The translations under genes were made by a program, and so were the position numbers. 64,000 bases of DNA from Ophthalmolycus amberensis (taxonomy: Eukaryota > Chordata > Actinopteri > Perciformes > Zoarcidae), in NCBI GenBank assembly GCA_024529925.1, contig JAFEUB010001038.1, positions 3,414,501 to 3,478,500 on the forward strand, read 5' to 3'. Each line of letters begins with the position of its first letter. The first letter of the stretch is position 1. The notes under the pieces were generated by a model that did no database searches, was not told where the DNA came from, and saw only the letters and a list, made by a program, of their open reading frames with translations. Shown in pieces: positions 26,801-38,132 of this stretch.

Positions 26801-29800
26801 CAAAATAGAATAAAGAGCAAGGTCTATTAAAAGGCAGAACTAATAAATAATAGAAACACAACACTGAGGAGTACAGCTATTCAAAAACATAAACGACTAC
26901 TTAGACAGAAAAGATTTTAAAGAATTTCCGCAGAATAAATTGCCTGGTTTTATTCCTCTAAACTCCATCTGCAAACAAACACTCTCAAAAGAAAAAAAAA
27001 TACAGTCGTGCTACAACCCCCCCCCCGAGCAGATGCTTTCATAATTCATACATCAAAGTTAGACTTGTATGTCATACGCATTTCTTCAGAGGACACCCGA
27101 CTCGGACACGGAGGCTGTCAGGACGATCCAACCTTCAGAAGGAAAACAAATACGATGTTGGACAGGATCTCGTCAGGGATCACACAGGTCGCCTCTCCCA
27201 AGCTGTGAGCAACGGGAGAAGAAGTGCTTATAACACAGCTCAGATTTGACTTTCAGGCCACAGCGGCTAGATGTTGGAGGGGATCTCATTAATGACATGT
27301 AATTAAGCTCTCAAACCATGTGAGCTTTAATACAGACATGATGTATGTACCAAAGCATTTTACATATTTACATCATCCATATTTTATGCCCATACTTTCG
27401 TCCATTCTTACCCAGTTATAGCCTGCAGAAATGACCCAAACATGGATGTACTTTGTCTTGGGGAGTTTTCAATCACTATCCAATCGAGGCAAACATCTCC
27501 TAAGTACTTGTCCTTTCCACTTGCCTCTCGCTTTCAGACTTTCATTCATCACTGATGGCTTATGGAACAAAGGAGCAGCTTCTTTTCATGTGATTTACTG
27601 CAAGTTGTCATAACTGACTATTTCTGAATGTTTATTCCAAGTGGGGGAGGGATAAAAAAGAAAAGGGAAAAAGAATAACATCTTAAAGAGCCACCAGGGC
27701 ATTAAATGTGGCAGTTGTTTGTCTCACCGTCTCACTTAATCAACATGCTGACAGGTGGATTTTTGGGGCTGACTTTGACCTGTTCATGAATGTGTTACAA
27801 GCTTAATTAACAAAAATGCATCGTAAAACAACACGTTGAGATTGAGATATAGATACACAGAGACACAGACAGAGAGAGGGGGGGGGACATGGGTAAAAAT
27901 ACTGACTCTGCGTCACTGCCAGACCCCAAACACTGAATAAAAGGAAGCTAGGTCCCACAAACAGGATTCAGGCCAGGCTTTTATATGTAAATGTTTACGG
28001 AGGCAGATATATAAAATAAGTAAAGAAATGTTTGAGGAAGCAGACAATATGCTGTTGGCTGACTGAGCATGAGAGATGGCAGTGCCTTAACTGACAATCA
28101 AAACTTTTTCCTCCATGGCAAATTGTTTTCTATTCTCTTACAGATTATTGTTGGCCACTCACAACCACAATACATGCTGAGGGGCGACAATTGTTTCACA
28201 AACTCATCTGAGGTTGTTTGCGATACATTGGATAATCTCCCATGAGGAAATATTGATACTAATGCATAACACCACACTGATAAAACCAAACTTTACACCA
28301 AGTCTGTTCATCTAAGAAGTCAACACCATAATCCTACCCCCGAGCAATATGTCACTCATAAGCAATTGGTCGTGTATTCAGGTGATCCCTCTCTTATTAA
28401 GCTCTGATGCTCTCATAATAAGATTATCAACAATATTCAACTTCCTGCCACTTTAATATTGCATAGTTGAGTTCAAATGGGTCCTGATATACAGGCAGTG
28501 ATAAAAGAGCGTGTGAGGCGTATAAAACTCTTCCTGTAATTACTGAAAAGATTTGAACGCATCATGAACTTTTGTAATACCAGCAGCCTTCCAGTCCCTA
28601 AACCCCACATCTGTACAAGTGTATGTCAAAGTATTGATGCATACATCTTGAACTGTTAAATCGTCTTCCGTCTTAACTCGCAAAGTAAAAAGAAATGTAC
28701 AAAAAATGCATTATTAAGATAAAGCATGGAATCCTTTCTTTAACCATATTAAAGAAAAAATCCAATTGCCTGCTGATCCGTTAAAAGGGAAGAAGTCAGA
28801 ATTAGCCATGCTCGTTTAACACAGCTCTCTCCGCCCTGCAAATGTTCTTCTTTACATTTTATAAATACAATGGCCGAAAATGTTTTTTTTTAACTTTTTT
28901 GGAGAATTTGCTTTTTATTTCTATTATTTTCTTAATTATCACTTTGTGTTTTTGTGGACATAATATGGCGCTGTATATACAGCATTGTCTTACTTGTTAA
29001 AAATCACAATAAATAAAGTGGAAAAAATACCTCATTAAGTCCTATACTTTCCAAATCTGCAAGAAAAAAGCATTTTTTCAGTCTTTCAGTCTACAGCACA
29101 GAGCAGCGATGCAGAATGTCATGAGGCATCGGTATAGTGCTTCAAATCTATAATTAAATTGTTCTCCTTCAAGCCGAGCGAGTAACACTAGTGTCAGACT
29201 TTTCTCATATTGTGAGAACTGGATGCACACATGAGTCTCATAAAGAAAACTCCTTTTTTGTGAAGGTAAATGTCTGCTTTCGTACTTTTGTTGATGGTTA
29301 AGACGGGGAGGGGGGGGGGGGGCGAATTGAGTTTGCGGATTGGATGCGTATGGATTTAAAGTCAAACATTCTGCTGATTCCCCATACAGCATCGCCGGGT
29401 CGATACATCGGGACCGGTGCTGCTGCCTCTGCCAATAGCTGTATTGACTTCCAGTCGCCACTTCACCCATCTTTTTCTGTACATGACACATCTGAAAGAC
29501 CTTCGCTGCATAATTTAAAAAAAAGAGGTGATACAAAGGGATTCAACAAAGTGGGTCATTTGAGTGTAGGTCTTTAGAAATAAGGTTTGTTTTTTATGAA
29601 GCCTCACAGAAAAACACCCTCTCTCATTGGTGATGTATCGACGGTTTTGTATGTCAGAACTGTGATTTTAAATCATACCTTATCTTTTAATCATAAACCT
29701 GATTCTCAGTTGGCTTCGATAATGATTTGGGACCCTGTTCCTGTCAGAAATGGAATATAAAAATAAAAAATAGTTTGGCAGGATGTCAGATAACACTTTC

Positions 29801-32667
29801 AATTTTGTAATAACCCTGCCCTCTTCCAGTTCACCTAATCTACTTGCTGATACAAACATGATTTACTCCCAATGCATGAATCGCCACCAACACCCATGCC
29901 TTGGTTTGAATGCTGTCCGTGCACACTGAGCCGAACATGCTGATGTGAAAACAAGCTTCAGATTGCTCCTGACCTTTCTGTAATTACCCGTAGAATATTT
30001 CAGTCTCTCCAAACCTCCTGCCTTTGAAGCCCTGGGAGAGAGCACTTCTCTCGAAAAAATGAGCATGCACATCTGGAGCTGATGTGGCATGTGTTTGCTC
30101 TCCACCACTCCCAAAATAAAACAGTAAAAACCTCAGTGGGGAGTGCAGATGCCAAGGGAAGACATTTGCTGTTTGATTAGACGATGTGCTGGAAAACTGC
30201 TCAATGGAGAAGTTTGGATTTAGCAGCAAGGTTTGTTGTTTCTATCCTGGTTGCAAAGCCAGGTCATGTGCTCAGTGAATGTCTTAATCGTTTTGAGAAA
30301 GAAGAAAAATAAGCCTTTAAATGCAGACAGACCTGAGGGAAGGTCGAGCAACACGTTGGCTTAGCCTGATATATCCCATGATTCTTTGGATATGTCTCTC
30401 TCAGTGATGGATTAAATGGGTACGCAAAGTGTCCTCAAACGTGACATAAAAATGTAAAAAACATGTCACTTGGTGCCACATGCAAATGGTGATTGCCAGT
30501 GAAGGCGGTTTACAAATATCCGCCAGATCGGAGTGGGAAATTACAAGTAATCTTGAAGAACAACATTGCTGTCTGATTGAATGCCATTGATTGGCTTAGT
30601 GTTGGTTTGCCTCTATGGCGTCTGCACCATGCAAACAATAACAAGAAGTGTTCCAAAAGCAATCAGTGTTGAACTATCTGAATTGTTGCATTCCACGAGG
30701 CTATATTGTTATCTCAAAGACGGCGCACAACAGTCAGTCCTGCCTGTCAATAACATTATCAGAGTAATCTTATTGAGCCGGACAATGGACAGAGCCATCA
30801 ACCGTCAACAGCATACTAAAGAAGGGAAGAATAACATTAAATGCACACCTCAAATCTGAACCATTTAACCATAGGTTTCTCTCACACACACACACTCACA
30901 ACTCACGATGGACGGTTCAAATAAAGAGAGAGGAAAATCAATACAGCAGAACCTTCTACTTTCTATCTATCTTCTACCTTTATTTTGTCCAGCGTGGTTG
31001 TCCCTGTCCATGGCTGTTATTTATATTTATGTGCGAGTACATCGGCCAATAGGTGCAACTCATGGATCATGATCATCTAAAACTCAAGTCAAAATAGTTT
31101 TATGGTAATTTAAGTGTATCCTTGTTTATGAAGTCAACAGGAAATTGCATAGAAAACAGCACAAAACATAAAGACCCATCTAGGGACATGTGTCATAAAC
31201 TAGCTTTAGCATTGGTCGAATGTTTTTATACTTTGTCCCTTTAAAATAACAGCATACAAATACACACCTTCACTGCACTCAAGCCTGAGTTGCGTTGTTT
31301 GCCCAGCGACTATCTTGACATGAGCAGCTCTGGTCCTTCATCACACTTGTGTAACATAACAGTACCTGCATCACATCATGGTGCTGAGCTACATGTCATT
31401 TTTCCTTTCGATACATTAAGTAAAGGATCGAAATATTTGTCTCCCACCACTCACAATAATTGAGCTTAAGTTAAAGTAACAATACTACAAGGTAGAACTA
31501 CCCCATTATATTGTAATTATTTGAATACACACAATTAGCTGCAAAGTGTACTTAAAGTACCAACAGTAAAATGACTCATTATACAGAATAACCATTGCGG
31601 AATACTATATTATATAAAATGACAGATGCAGATGAAAAAAAAAAAAGACAGAGGAAAAAAAGCAAAGACAGACGAGCCAACAGGTAGGGAGACTGGTTGA
31701 CAAGCAACAGCAAAAACAGCAGACAAGCAGACAGATAGACAGACGGGCAGGCGGGCGTGTAGGGAGAAATCATAACCAGTCAATGGACCATAATGGGAAT
31801 GCTTTACAGCCGTATGTAGGTGGTTCTAATGATGTTTTGCTTATTGCAAGCGCCGCTGATACTTTGCTGGAATCTCATGACTCCCCTAAATTGGTCTCTT
31901 ATTGCACTTGTGTGTCGTTTCCTCTCTGCAAAAAAAAAAAATGTCAGAGAGAGAGAGCATATTTATCTTAGCATCCCATTTTCTGCCCCGCTCTTAATTC
32001 CAATTGAGCACTGCATGGAGGAGGAGGAGGAGGAGGACGGTATAACTACCTCAACTGTCCTATGCTTCAGCTGATGTAATACTCTTAAACAATAGTAAAT
32101 TACAAATCAATAGGAGATGAGATTGCGTTCAAACCACTTCCATTGTAATTGTGTTCTTGCAGTTGTAGATCTATTTTTGCAAAGGACTTTATATTTGAAA
32201 AAAAAAAAAAAAACAAGAAAAAAAAAACATCACGCACCCATGCGCATATAGGGTGCCCAACTGACGCATCGTTTGTTGTATAGTCAACTGTTTTTTTTTG
32301 CTGGAGTGAGGCATGCCTGTAGCGGATTATTGTTTTTACCGCATTCAACAGTGCTTCCGAAGCAAGGGGCGAAAGTCGGGTCTGGAACAGTGGAGGCTCA
32401 CATATGGAGGGGGATCCGCTAAAGTAAAGCCGTTTATCTTTTAAGAACACGGGGAGGTGGGGGGGGGCTCGAGATTCAAGGCACTGAACTGAGATATCAC
32501 GACCCTAATGAGAATTCTCACCAGTGTTTGCGACGATGCCGACTTGGACACTTTCACTATGGAGCTGCAAGCTTTAAGAGTAAAAACACGATTTAACAGG
32601 AGTCTAGTTCGTTGGCTGAGACCTCTTTTTGCGCCTCTGGAAGGGAAATAACCGAAACATCGAACGC
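23834..32667. other. Noncoding interval upstream of slitrk1
   Basis: AT-rich DNA with homopolymers (poly-C near 26553 and 27019, poly-G near 27868 and 29310, poly-A near 32199) and a GGA repeat at 32015. No domain-bearing frame is seen on either strand. It separates the RE1-like array from the slitrk1 promoter. Confidence 0.7.
32015..32038. repeat. (GGA)n trinucleotide repeat
   Basis: About seven to eight GGA units between AT-rich flanks upstream of the slitrk1 promoter region. Confidence 0.9.
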
Positions 32668-32673
32668 TATAAA
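32668..32673 (+). promoter_or_regulatory. TATA-like box, candidate slitrk1 core promoter
   Basis: TATAAA follows GAACGC and precedes GTGTGA, about 740 bp before the slitrk1 start codon. A start site roughly 30 bp downstream would give a 5' leader of about 0.7 kb. The following DNA (32700-33260) has more CpG dinucleotides than the surrounding desert, as expected for a promoter-proximal leader. This is a motif match only; CpG-type promoters often lack a TATA box, so the true start may lie elsewhere. Confidence 0.3.
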
Positions 32674-32699
32674 GTGTGATTTTAAACAAACAAACCAAA

Positions 32700-33408
32700 A
32701 ATCATCGCCCCTATATGCGGATTGATTTTTTTGCTGCTCTCTCTTGTCAGCATTCCCTCAGTCAGTCGACGGATTTTTGGCATTACAGCTCAGTAGAGGG
32801 TCAGATTATTCTTAGAGCACCGTAGGATGAACACCGTCTCCGCGTTCCTTCTTTTGTGATTTCCAGATCGTCACACAAAAAGGAGGGGGGGAGAAACGAG
32901 CGAGGCAAGACGCCGAAGGATGTGAGGGGGGATGCGGGTGTTTTGCAGCGGTGGGATCGCCTCTACAGCTCCAGCGCAGGGTGTGAATTCAGTACCAGGG
33001 GAGAGTGAAGAGCTCCTGACGCCGCAACACGCAGCACGACCGGAGGAGGAAAAGGCACGGATTAATTCATCGTTTTCTAGCCAAGGTCAGTCTTAAAACG
33101 AACTGAAAACTGCAAAAAAAAATGTGCTGGACTCTACTGTCGCTCGCCGTTTTTGATTTTCATCATAAACACGCGGAGGCTCCGAGGATTCAGTCGATGT
33201 GAAAGAGACGTTTATGTGGTCATTTTCAAACTGGAAGTCTGGACACAAGTGCAGGTTAGACGCAGCATGGATCTCTCATAAAAGACTGCCTTATCTTCCC
33301 CCTAAATGTCTATATCTCCCCCATTTTTTTTCTTTCTTCTTATTGATGTAGACTGAATTCGCAGCTCGTATAGTCTTGGAACCGGGAATGAATTGTCTAC
33401 GTTGAAAA
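32700..33408 (+). other. slitrk1: Probable slitrk1 5' leader with upstream ORFs
   Basis: This stretch directly precedes the slitrk1 ATG and is relatively CpG-rich. I see at least four upstream ATGs with short frames: 32827-32859 (10 codons), 32932-33096 (54 codons), 33122-33202 (26 codons) and 33388-33405 (MNCLR, 5 codons). The last is in frame with the main start and stops one codon before it (TGA-AAA-ATG). Such leaders usually lower translation of the main frame. The extent of the leader is inferred from the TATA-like box and is not proven. Confidence 0.5.
33086..33351 (+). other. Possible 5'UTR intron of slitrk1
   Basis: A donor-like site (CCAAG then GTCAGT at 33086) is followed 266 bp later by a long pyrimidine run (TTTTTTTTCTTTCTTCTT) and TAG ending at 33351. 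That length suits a compact fish intron. Removing it would delete the 26-codon upstream ORF and change the end of the 54-codon one, but keep the 5-codon ORF beside the start. The donor has C at +3, which is suboptimal. Only RNA evidence could confirm it. Confidence 0.25.
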
Positions 33409-35525
33409 ATGCTGCTTTGGATTGTTCTGCTGAATGCGGCTCTTTGTGTTGCTAGTGGAAATGTTACAAGGGACGTTTGTAAGGAGAAGATATGCTCGTG
33501 CAACGATGTAGAGGGAGATCTGCACATAGACTGCGAAAAAAGGACCTTCACCACTCTGCAGCATTTGACTGGCCCGAGCTCGCAGTTCTACCACTTGCTG
33601 TTGCACGGGAATTCTCTATCCAGGCTATTCCCCAATGAGTTTGCCAACTTTTACAATGCCGTAAGCCTGCATTTGGAAAACAATGGCTTGCACGACATTG
33701 TCCCCGGCGCCTTCCTGGGACTGCAGCTGGTGAAGAGGCTGCACATCAACAACAATAAGATACGATCGTTCAGGAAGAGTACATTTCTGGGGTTAGACGA
33801 CTTGGAATATCTCCAAGCTGATTTTAATCTATTGAGGGATATTGACCCCGCCGTTTTCAGGGACTTGAATAAACTTGAAGTGTTAATACTTAACGACAAC
33901 CTCATCAGTGCGCTACATATAAACGTGTTTCAACATGTGCCCATTACGCATCTCGACCTGCGGGGGAACCGAATCAAAACGTTGCCTTATGAGGGGATCC
34001 TTGAACAAATACCGGGCATTGCAGGAGGTTTTGTTGGAGGACAACCCGTGGGACTGTAACTGCGACCTGGTTTCTCTGAAGGAATGGCTGGAGAACATAC
34101 CGCATAACGCGCTCATTGGGAGGGTGGTATGCGAGGCTCCCACCAGGCTGCAAGGCAGCGACTTGAACGAGACGACGGAGGCGGATATGTGCCCTTCACA
34201 GAGCGGCGGCGTGGACACCAGCCTGGTCGCCCCTCCCACCCAGGAGGAGGCCTCCGAGACCGCGGCCCGTGACCCGCGTCCCACGCCTTACAAGCCCAGC
34301 AAAGACACCAGCGGGCCCCCGACGCCTGGCGGCCACGGACCCAAGAGCCGCTCCAAGTCTCGTGAGAACTGGCAGCTGAAGACCAGGCCCACTCCGGTGC
34401 TGACAGGTATGAACGGGGACAGAGAGCTGCTGCACAACGTGACGTGCCCCCAGCCGTGCAACTGCAAGCTGGTCGGCTCCAGACAAGGGCTGGGGGTCAA
34501 TTGCGAGGGCAAAAAGATCGAGAGTTTATCCAACCTCAAACCTAAACCCTTGGCCGCGCACGAATTGAACATGAGAGACAACAACATACACGCAGTGAAA
34601 AAGAACCAGCTGCTCGGCTACTCCAGCCTCAACCTGCTGGATCTGGGCGGGAACAACATCAAGATGATTGACAACAGCACTTTCCAAAACCAGAGCGAGC
34701 TGAGGTGGCTGTATATGGATAAGAACTATCTGGATACGCTGGTAGCAGAGATGTTTGTGGGCCTTGTGAATCTGGAATACCTCAGTGTGGAATACAACGA
34801 CATCCAGCTGATAGTGGCGGGTGCATTCAGCCCCATGCCGAACCTGAGGGTTCTGTTCCTCAACAACAACTTGCTGAAATCTTTACCCGTGGATGCTTTC
34901 CTTGGGATTTCTCTATCCAAAATTAGTCTGCATAATAATTATTTCCCCTACCTCCCCGTGGTTGGAGTGTTAGACCAGCTCAATTCAATCATACAGATCG
35001 ATTTGCACGGGAACCCGTGGGATTGCTCCGTGCAACATCGTGCCCTTCAAGCAGTGGACGGAGAAGCTCGGGACCGATGTGATCGTGAGCGATCTCAAGT
35101 GCGAGTCGCCCGAAGAGTTTTGGAAGCAAGATTTCCGCTACGTCCGGAACGACCTCATGTGCCCCAAACTCTACGACAAAGTCTCGCCCACCCCGCCGGC
35201 CAAAAACAGCACTTTCACTCTGGACTCGGGGACGCGCTCGAACTCTTACTTGGAGCCAAACAGAGTCTCCATTTCAGTGCTCGTCCCCGGGTTGCTGCTG
35301 GTGTTTGTCACGTCCGCGTTCACCGTCGTGGGGATGCTTGTGTTTATCTTGCGGAATCGAAAGCGATCAAAGCGGAGGGAGGGGAACTCGTCCGCCTCGG
35401 AGATCAATTCCTTACAGACAGTGTGCGACTCGTCTTATTGGCACAGCGGGCCTTATCACGCAGACGGGGGCGCGCACCGGGGCTTCGACTGCAGCACGCA
35501 CCTCTCCACAACGAACGACGCGTAA
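33409..35525 (+). CDS. slitrk1: SLIT and NTRK-like protein 1 (SLITRK1), single coding exon interrupted by two 1-bp frameshifts
   Basis: Type I synaptic membrane protein; the family drives presynaptic differentiation by binding presynaptic LAR-type receptor phosphatases and affects neurite growth. Reading through the two breaks gives 704 residues, against 696 in human SLITRK1 as I recall it. In order: signal peptide (1 to ~17, MLLWIVLLNAALCVASG); LRRNT with a C-x5-C-x-C cluster (24-31); about six LRRs (60-200); LRRCT1 starting at NPWDCNC (212); a Pro/Ser/Lys-rich spacer (262-340); second LRRNT at CPQPCNC (346); LRRs (380-525); LRRCT2 at NPWDCSC (535); a transmembrane helix (~620-647); and a 57-residue basic-start tail with the SLITRK1-typical SEINSLQTVCDSSYWH. 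The ATG is fixed by an in-frame TGA two codons upstream and has A at -3. One extra G at 34024/34025 shifts the frame and gives a TAA at 34057; another at 35030 shifts it again. No other stop or gap is seen. The assignment is to SLITRK1 rather than paralogues because both ends closely follow SLITRK1. Confidence 0.95.
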
Positions 35526-35869
35526 TGGGACTCGGCCTGTGGTCTAGTACAATGAGCCCGGACCAGACTGGATTACAAACAGTCACACAGACAGACTCAC
35601 GCACATAAGTGACTGAAACGGCCAGAAATCAAACCGCTTTTGTTCGTCAGAGGCGAACACAGACTTGTTTATGTCTTGTTTTCTCCAGTTGAACCAAGTA
35701 CGTCAGTCTGCTGCTGCACAGGCCCCACTGTAATATATGTATATGCCAAGCCCCCCTGGCTTAAAACCCCTCCCTCCCTCCCTCCTCCCAGTTCTGCTAT
35801 TTGCCGCAATCGGACTACGGATCTGTATGAGACAGAAAAGAGGGAGAAAAAAGGAGCGAGGGAGAGGGC

Positions 35870-35908
35870 GTGTGTGTGTGTGTGTGAGAGAGAAAGAGAG
35901 ATGGAGAG
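35870..35908. repeat. GT and GA compound microsatellite in the slitrk1 3'UTR
   Basis: A GT run (to about 35886) passes into an imperfect GA run. It lies about 350 bp after the slitrk1 stop codon. Confidence 0.85.
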
Positions 35909-37593
35909 ACCGAAGACCCAGGGAATGGTGCACGAACGCATGAATGTAAATGTAAATACTCGGACCGATGTATCATAATCTGCATGATGATATTTCGCAT
36001 GGTTTCAACACACACACGACGGCGAGGAACCATAACCACCATAACCAACAAAGAAGCAAACTCGACCCTTTCATGTTATATCAATATGACGACAATATAT
36101 AGATATTAAGAATTATATATGACTATTACAAAGTGCCATTTCTCTATTTTTTGTGAACCTGCAGTTAGGATTTGTATTCGTTGTTTTAAACTTGTTTGGA
36201 GAAAAGAGAAGAAAAAAAAAATCAATAAGGGATAATGATGACTGCCGAGAAAGGAGTGATGGAAGTGAAGCTGTCGGTGCATGTTCTTTTCTGTTTGTTA
36301 TCATTTGATTGTCGATAAATATTGGGGTTATTTATACCGTACTAGATGGTGCAGATCAAATCCATGTCTGCGCAGTCATCATCTCCTTTATGAATGTAAA
36401 CTGTGTTATTTTATGGTGTGCCAATTGTTGACTTTCAGATATTCAGACATGCAGATGAGCATGACCAATTAACGTCACTCAGATGCTTATGCTGCAAAGT
36501 TAATGTAGCTAAAATAACAGTTCTGTGGTTTTGTGTGTCAATGAATATAGGCTGCTTTGGGTGAGAGGAAGACAAAAAACAACAACAAAGTCATTTAAAT
36601 GGGGGGTTTATACCATCATATTTTTTCAACAACTGAGCAAAGAAGTGTTTTCAATTGAGCTATGTAGGTATAATTCGATCTATGTAAACAGCGCAGGTAG
36701 ACTGATATAGAATAGAATGCTTTTTTTAATGTCAGAAAAAGAAGTATTCCTCCACATGAAAAGCTTACGCGGCTATGATTCACCTTCATCCTATTGTGAG
36801 CTTTTGTAAAGCCATCTAATCTTGTCCAAATAAGAGAACTGAAACTCACTGTATTTACTACAAAATGTGCTTGAAACCGGCTGTTTTGTTGACAGGGGGG
36901 AGAGGTCCCTGCTTTCTAACAAACTGGGGCCATGCTATGGAGAGAACTCAGCATGTGGCCCGGTCCATCGAGACACAGGAGTGGGTCTTCTTCACTGAGG
37001 GGATTAAAAAAAAAAGACAAAAAAAACCACACACGCACACAAACGCAGAAGGAATTTAATAATGCAAGATGCCTTTTTCAATTCAGCATTTTGAATTTAA
37101 GATAGGCTTCTAGGGGTCGCATGGTTTTTGTGGGCTCATGAAAACAATGCCATGACGGAATACCTGTTTTGCAGAGCTCAGCTGTCAGGTCTAATGCTTA
37201 GCATATACTTAAACTGAGCGTGGATTTGGAAGAGAACAACAACAAAAAATAAAAATAATTAAACCATTGGGGTTCCAGTATTCAACAAATTCTCAATTCT
37301 TTAACTTCTCTGCAGTTTCTAAAACAGATGCAAGGAATGCACATGTTTTTCTCTCATTTATTTGTAATTATAATGTACTATTCCAGTGCTGGTGACATCG
37401 TTTCACTTTCCAATTGATTTTCTCTAAGATGCCTAATTTAGACAAGATTTCAGCAGAATTTGGCAACAATCCTAAAATGCCATGGCCATGATGAGAGTGT
37501 ACAGAGTTAATGCGAGACAGGCTTCCACCCCCTAACTCCCCCCTCTCCTCCCCCAGCCAGTCGGCCTGCAGTATCTCCCCCAGTATACAGACT

Positions 37594-37614
37594 AGCGCTG
37601 TCCATGGTGCTGAA
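37594..37614 (-). promoter_or_regulatory. Near-perfect RE1/NRSE (REST-binding) element
   Basis: On the minus strand this 21-bp site reads TTCAGCACCATGGACAG followed by CGCT. It matches the canonical RE1 consensus (TTCAGCACCAYGGACAG then CGCC) at 20 of 21 positions, with both half sites at standard spacing. REST recruits corepressors to silence neuronal genes outside neurons. The site lies about 2.1 kb past the slitrk1 stop codon, inside the likely 3'UTR or just past a shorter form of it. A 20-bp stretch (37598-37617) is identical to the repeat core in the array at 23391-23833. Confidence 0.8.
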
Positions 37615-37671
37615 TCACTTCCCCTGCTTTCTTTGTCTGCCTGCCCCGCACGTGTGTGTTTGTGTGAGGAC

Positions 37672-37676
<5 letters not shown>

Positions 37677-37704
<28 letters not shown>
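37677..37704. repeat. (GA)14 microsatellite
   Basis: Fourteen GA units followed by imperfect GAGAAA units to about 37732. It starts 62 bp after the RE1 motif at 37594-37614, within the probable 3'UTR. Confidence 0.95.
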
Positions 37705-37708
<4 letters not shown>

Positions 37709-38126
37709 TAGAGAGAAAGAGAGAGAAAGAGCAGTTGCGTGACAATTTGCATGTATGTGTATTCGCCCTTACTTCCCCCCCCGCTGTCACCCCTCCCTCT
37801 TTCCCATTACCACCATGTAACCATGCGCAGCTTTACCTTGGGGACTAACATCTCAGCAGATCTTTGACACTCATCATCATCATCATCGTCACCTCCCTGC
37901 ATTTCGGTCCAGTCACCTTGCTTCCCCCCTCAACTCCCGTTCCCCTGCTTCCCTGTCCAATCACAACGGGTGGTGGTGGTGGCGGGGGTTTGGGGTAAAC
38001 TATGTGTCTCTTCTGTGGAGTATTACTGTGCCACAGCCCACTGATGATTTGTCATAATTTTCAAACGCTGTGTTTCAAAGTTACATTTATATGCTTTGCA
38101 ATATTTGACCTGCTTCTATTTTGTTA

Positions 38127-38132
38127 AATAAA
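38127..38132 (+). terminator. Candidate slitrk1 poly(A) signal
   Basis: AATAAA is followed immediately by a GT-rich stretch (GTGTGGTTGAGGTTGAGT), the usual arrangement of a cleavage signal with a downstream GU-rich element. It is the best such pair after the slitrk1 stop. A second AATAAA with GT-rich downstream sequence occurs at 39230-39235 and may be an alternative distal site. Confidence 0.5.

Noticed and set aside
29078..29536. 152-codon open frame, - strand
   Set aside because: Crosses a poly-G/poly-C tract (encoding a proline run) and has no domain features.
31376..31388. Further RE1 site (CATGGTGCTGAG)
   Set aside because: Only one half site matches; the other half (CTGTCC) is absent. 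The half site GGTGCTGAA at 44054-44062 is rejected for the same reason.
33913..34587. Antisense frames within slitrk1 (up to 123 codons)
   Set aside because: Shadows of the GC-rich slitrk1 coding strand.
34024..35030. Introns explaining the slitrk1 frame changes
   Set aside because: Removing a single base restores the expected protein at each point with no residue missing, so there is no room for an intron.
34021..35036. Programmed ribosomal frameshifting in slitrk1
   Set aside because: No slippery heptamer, antizyme-like stop context or stimulatory structure is evident, two events would be needed, and the family is not known to use it.
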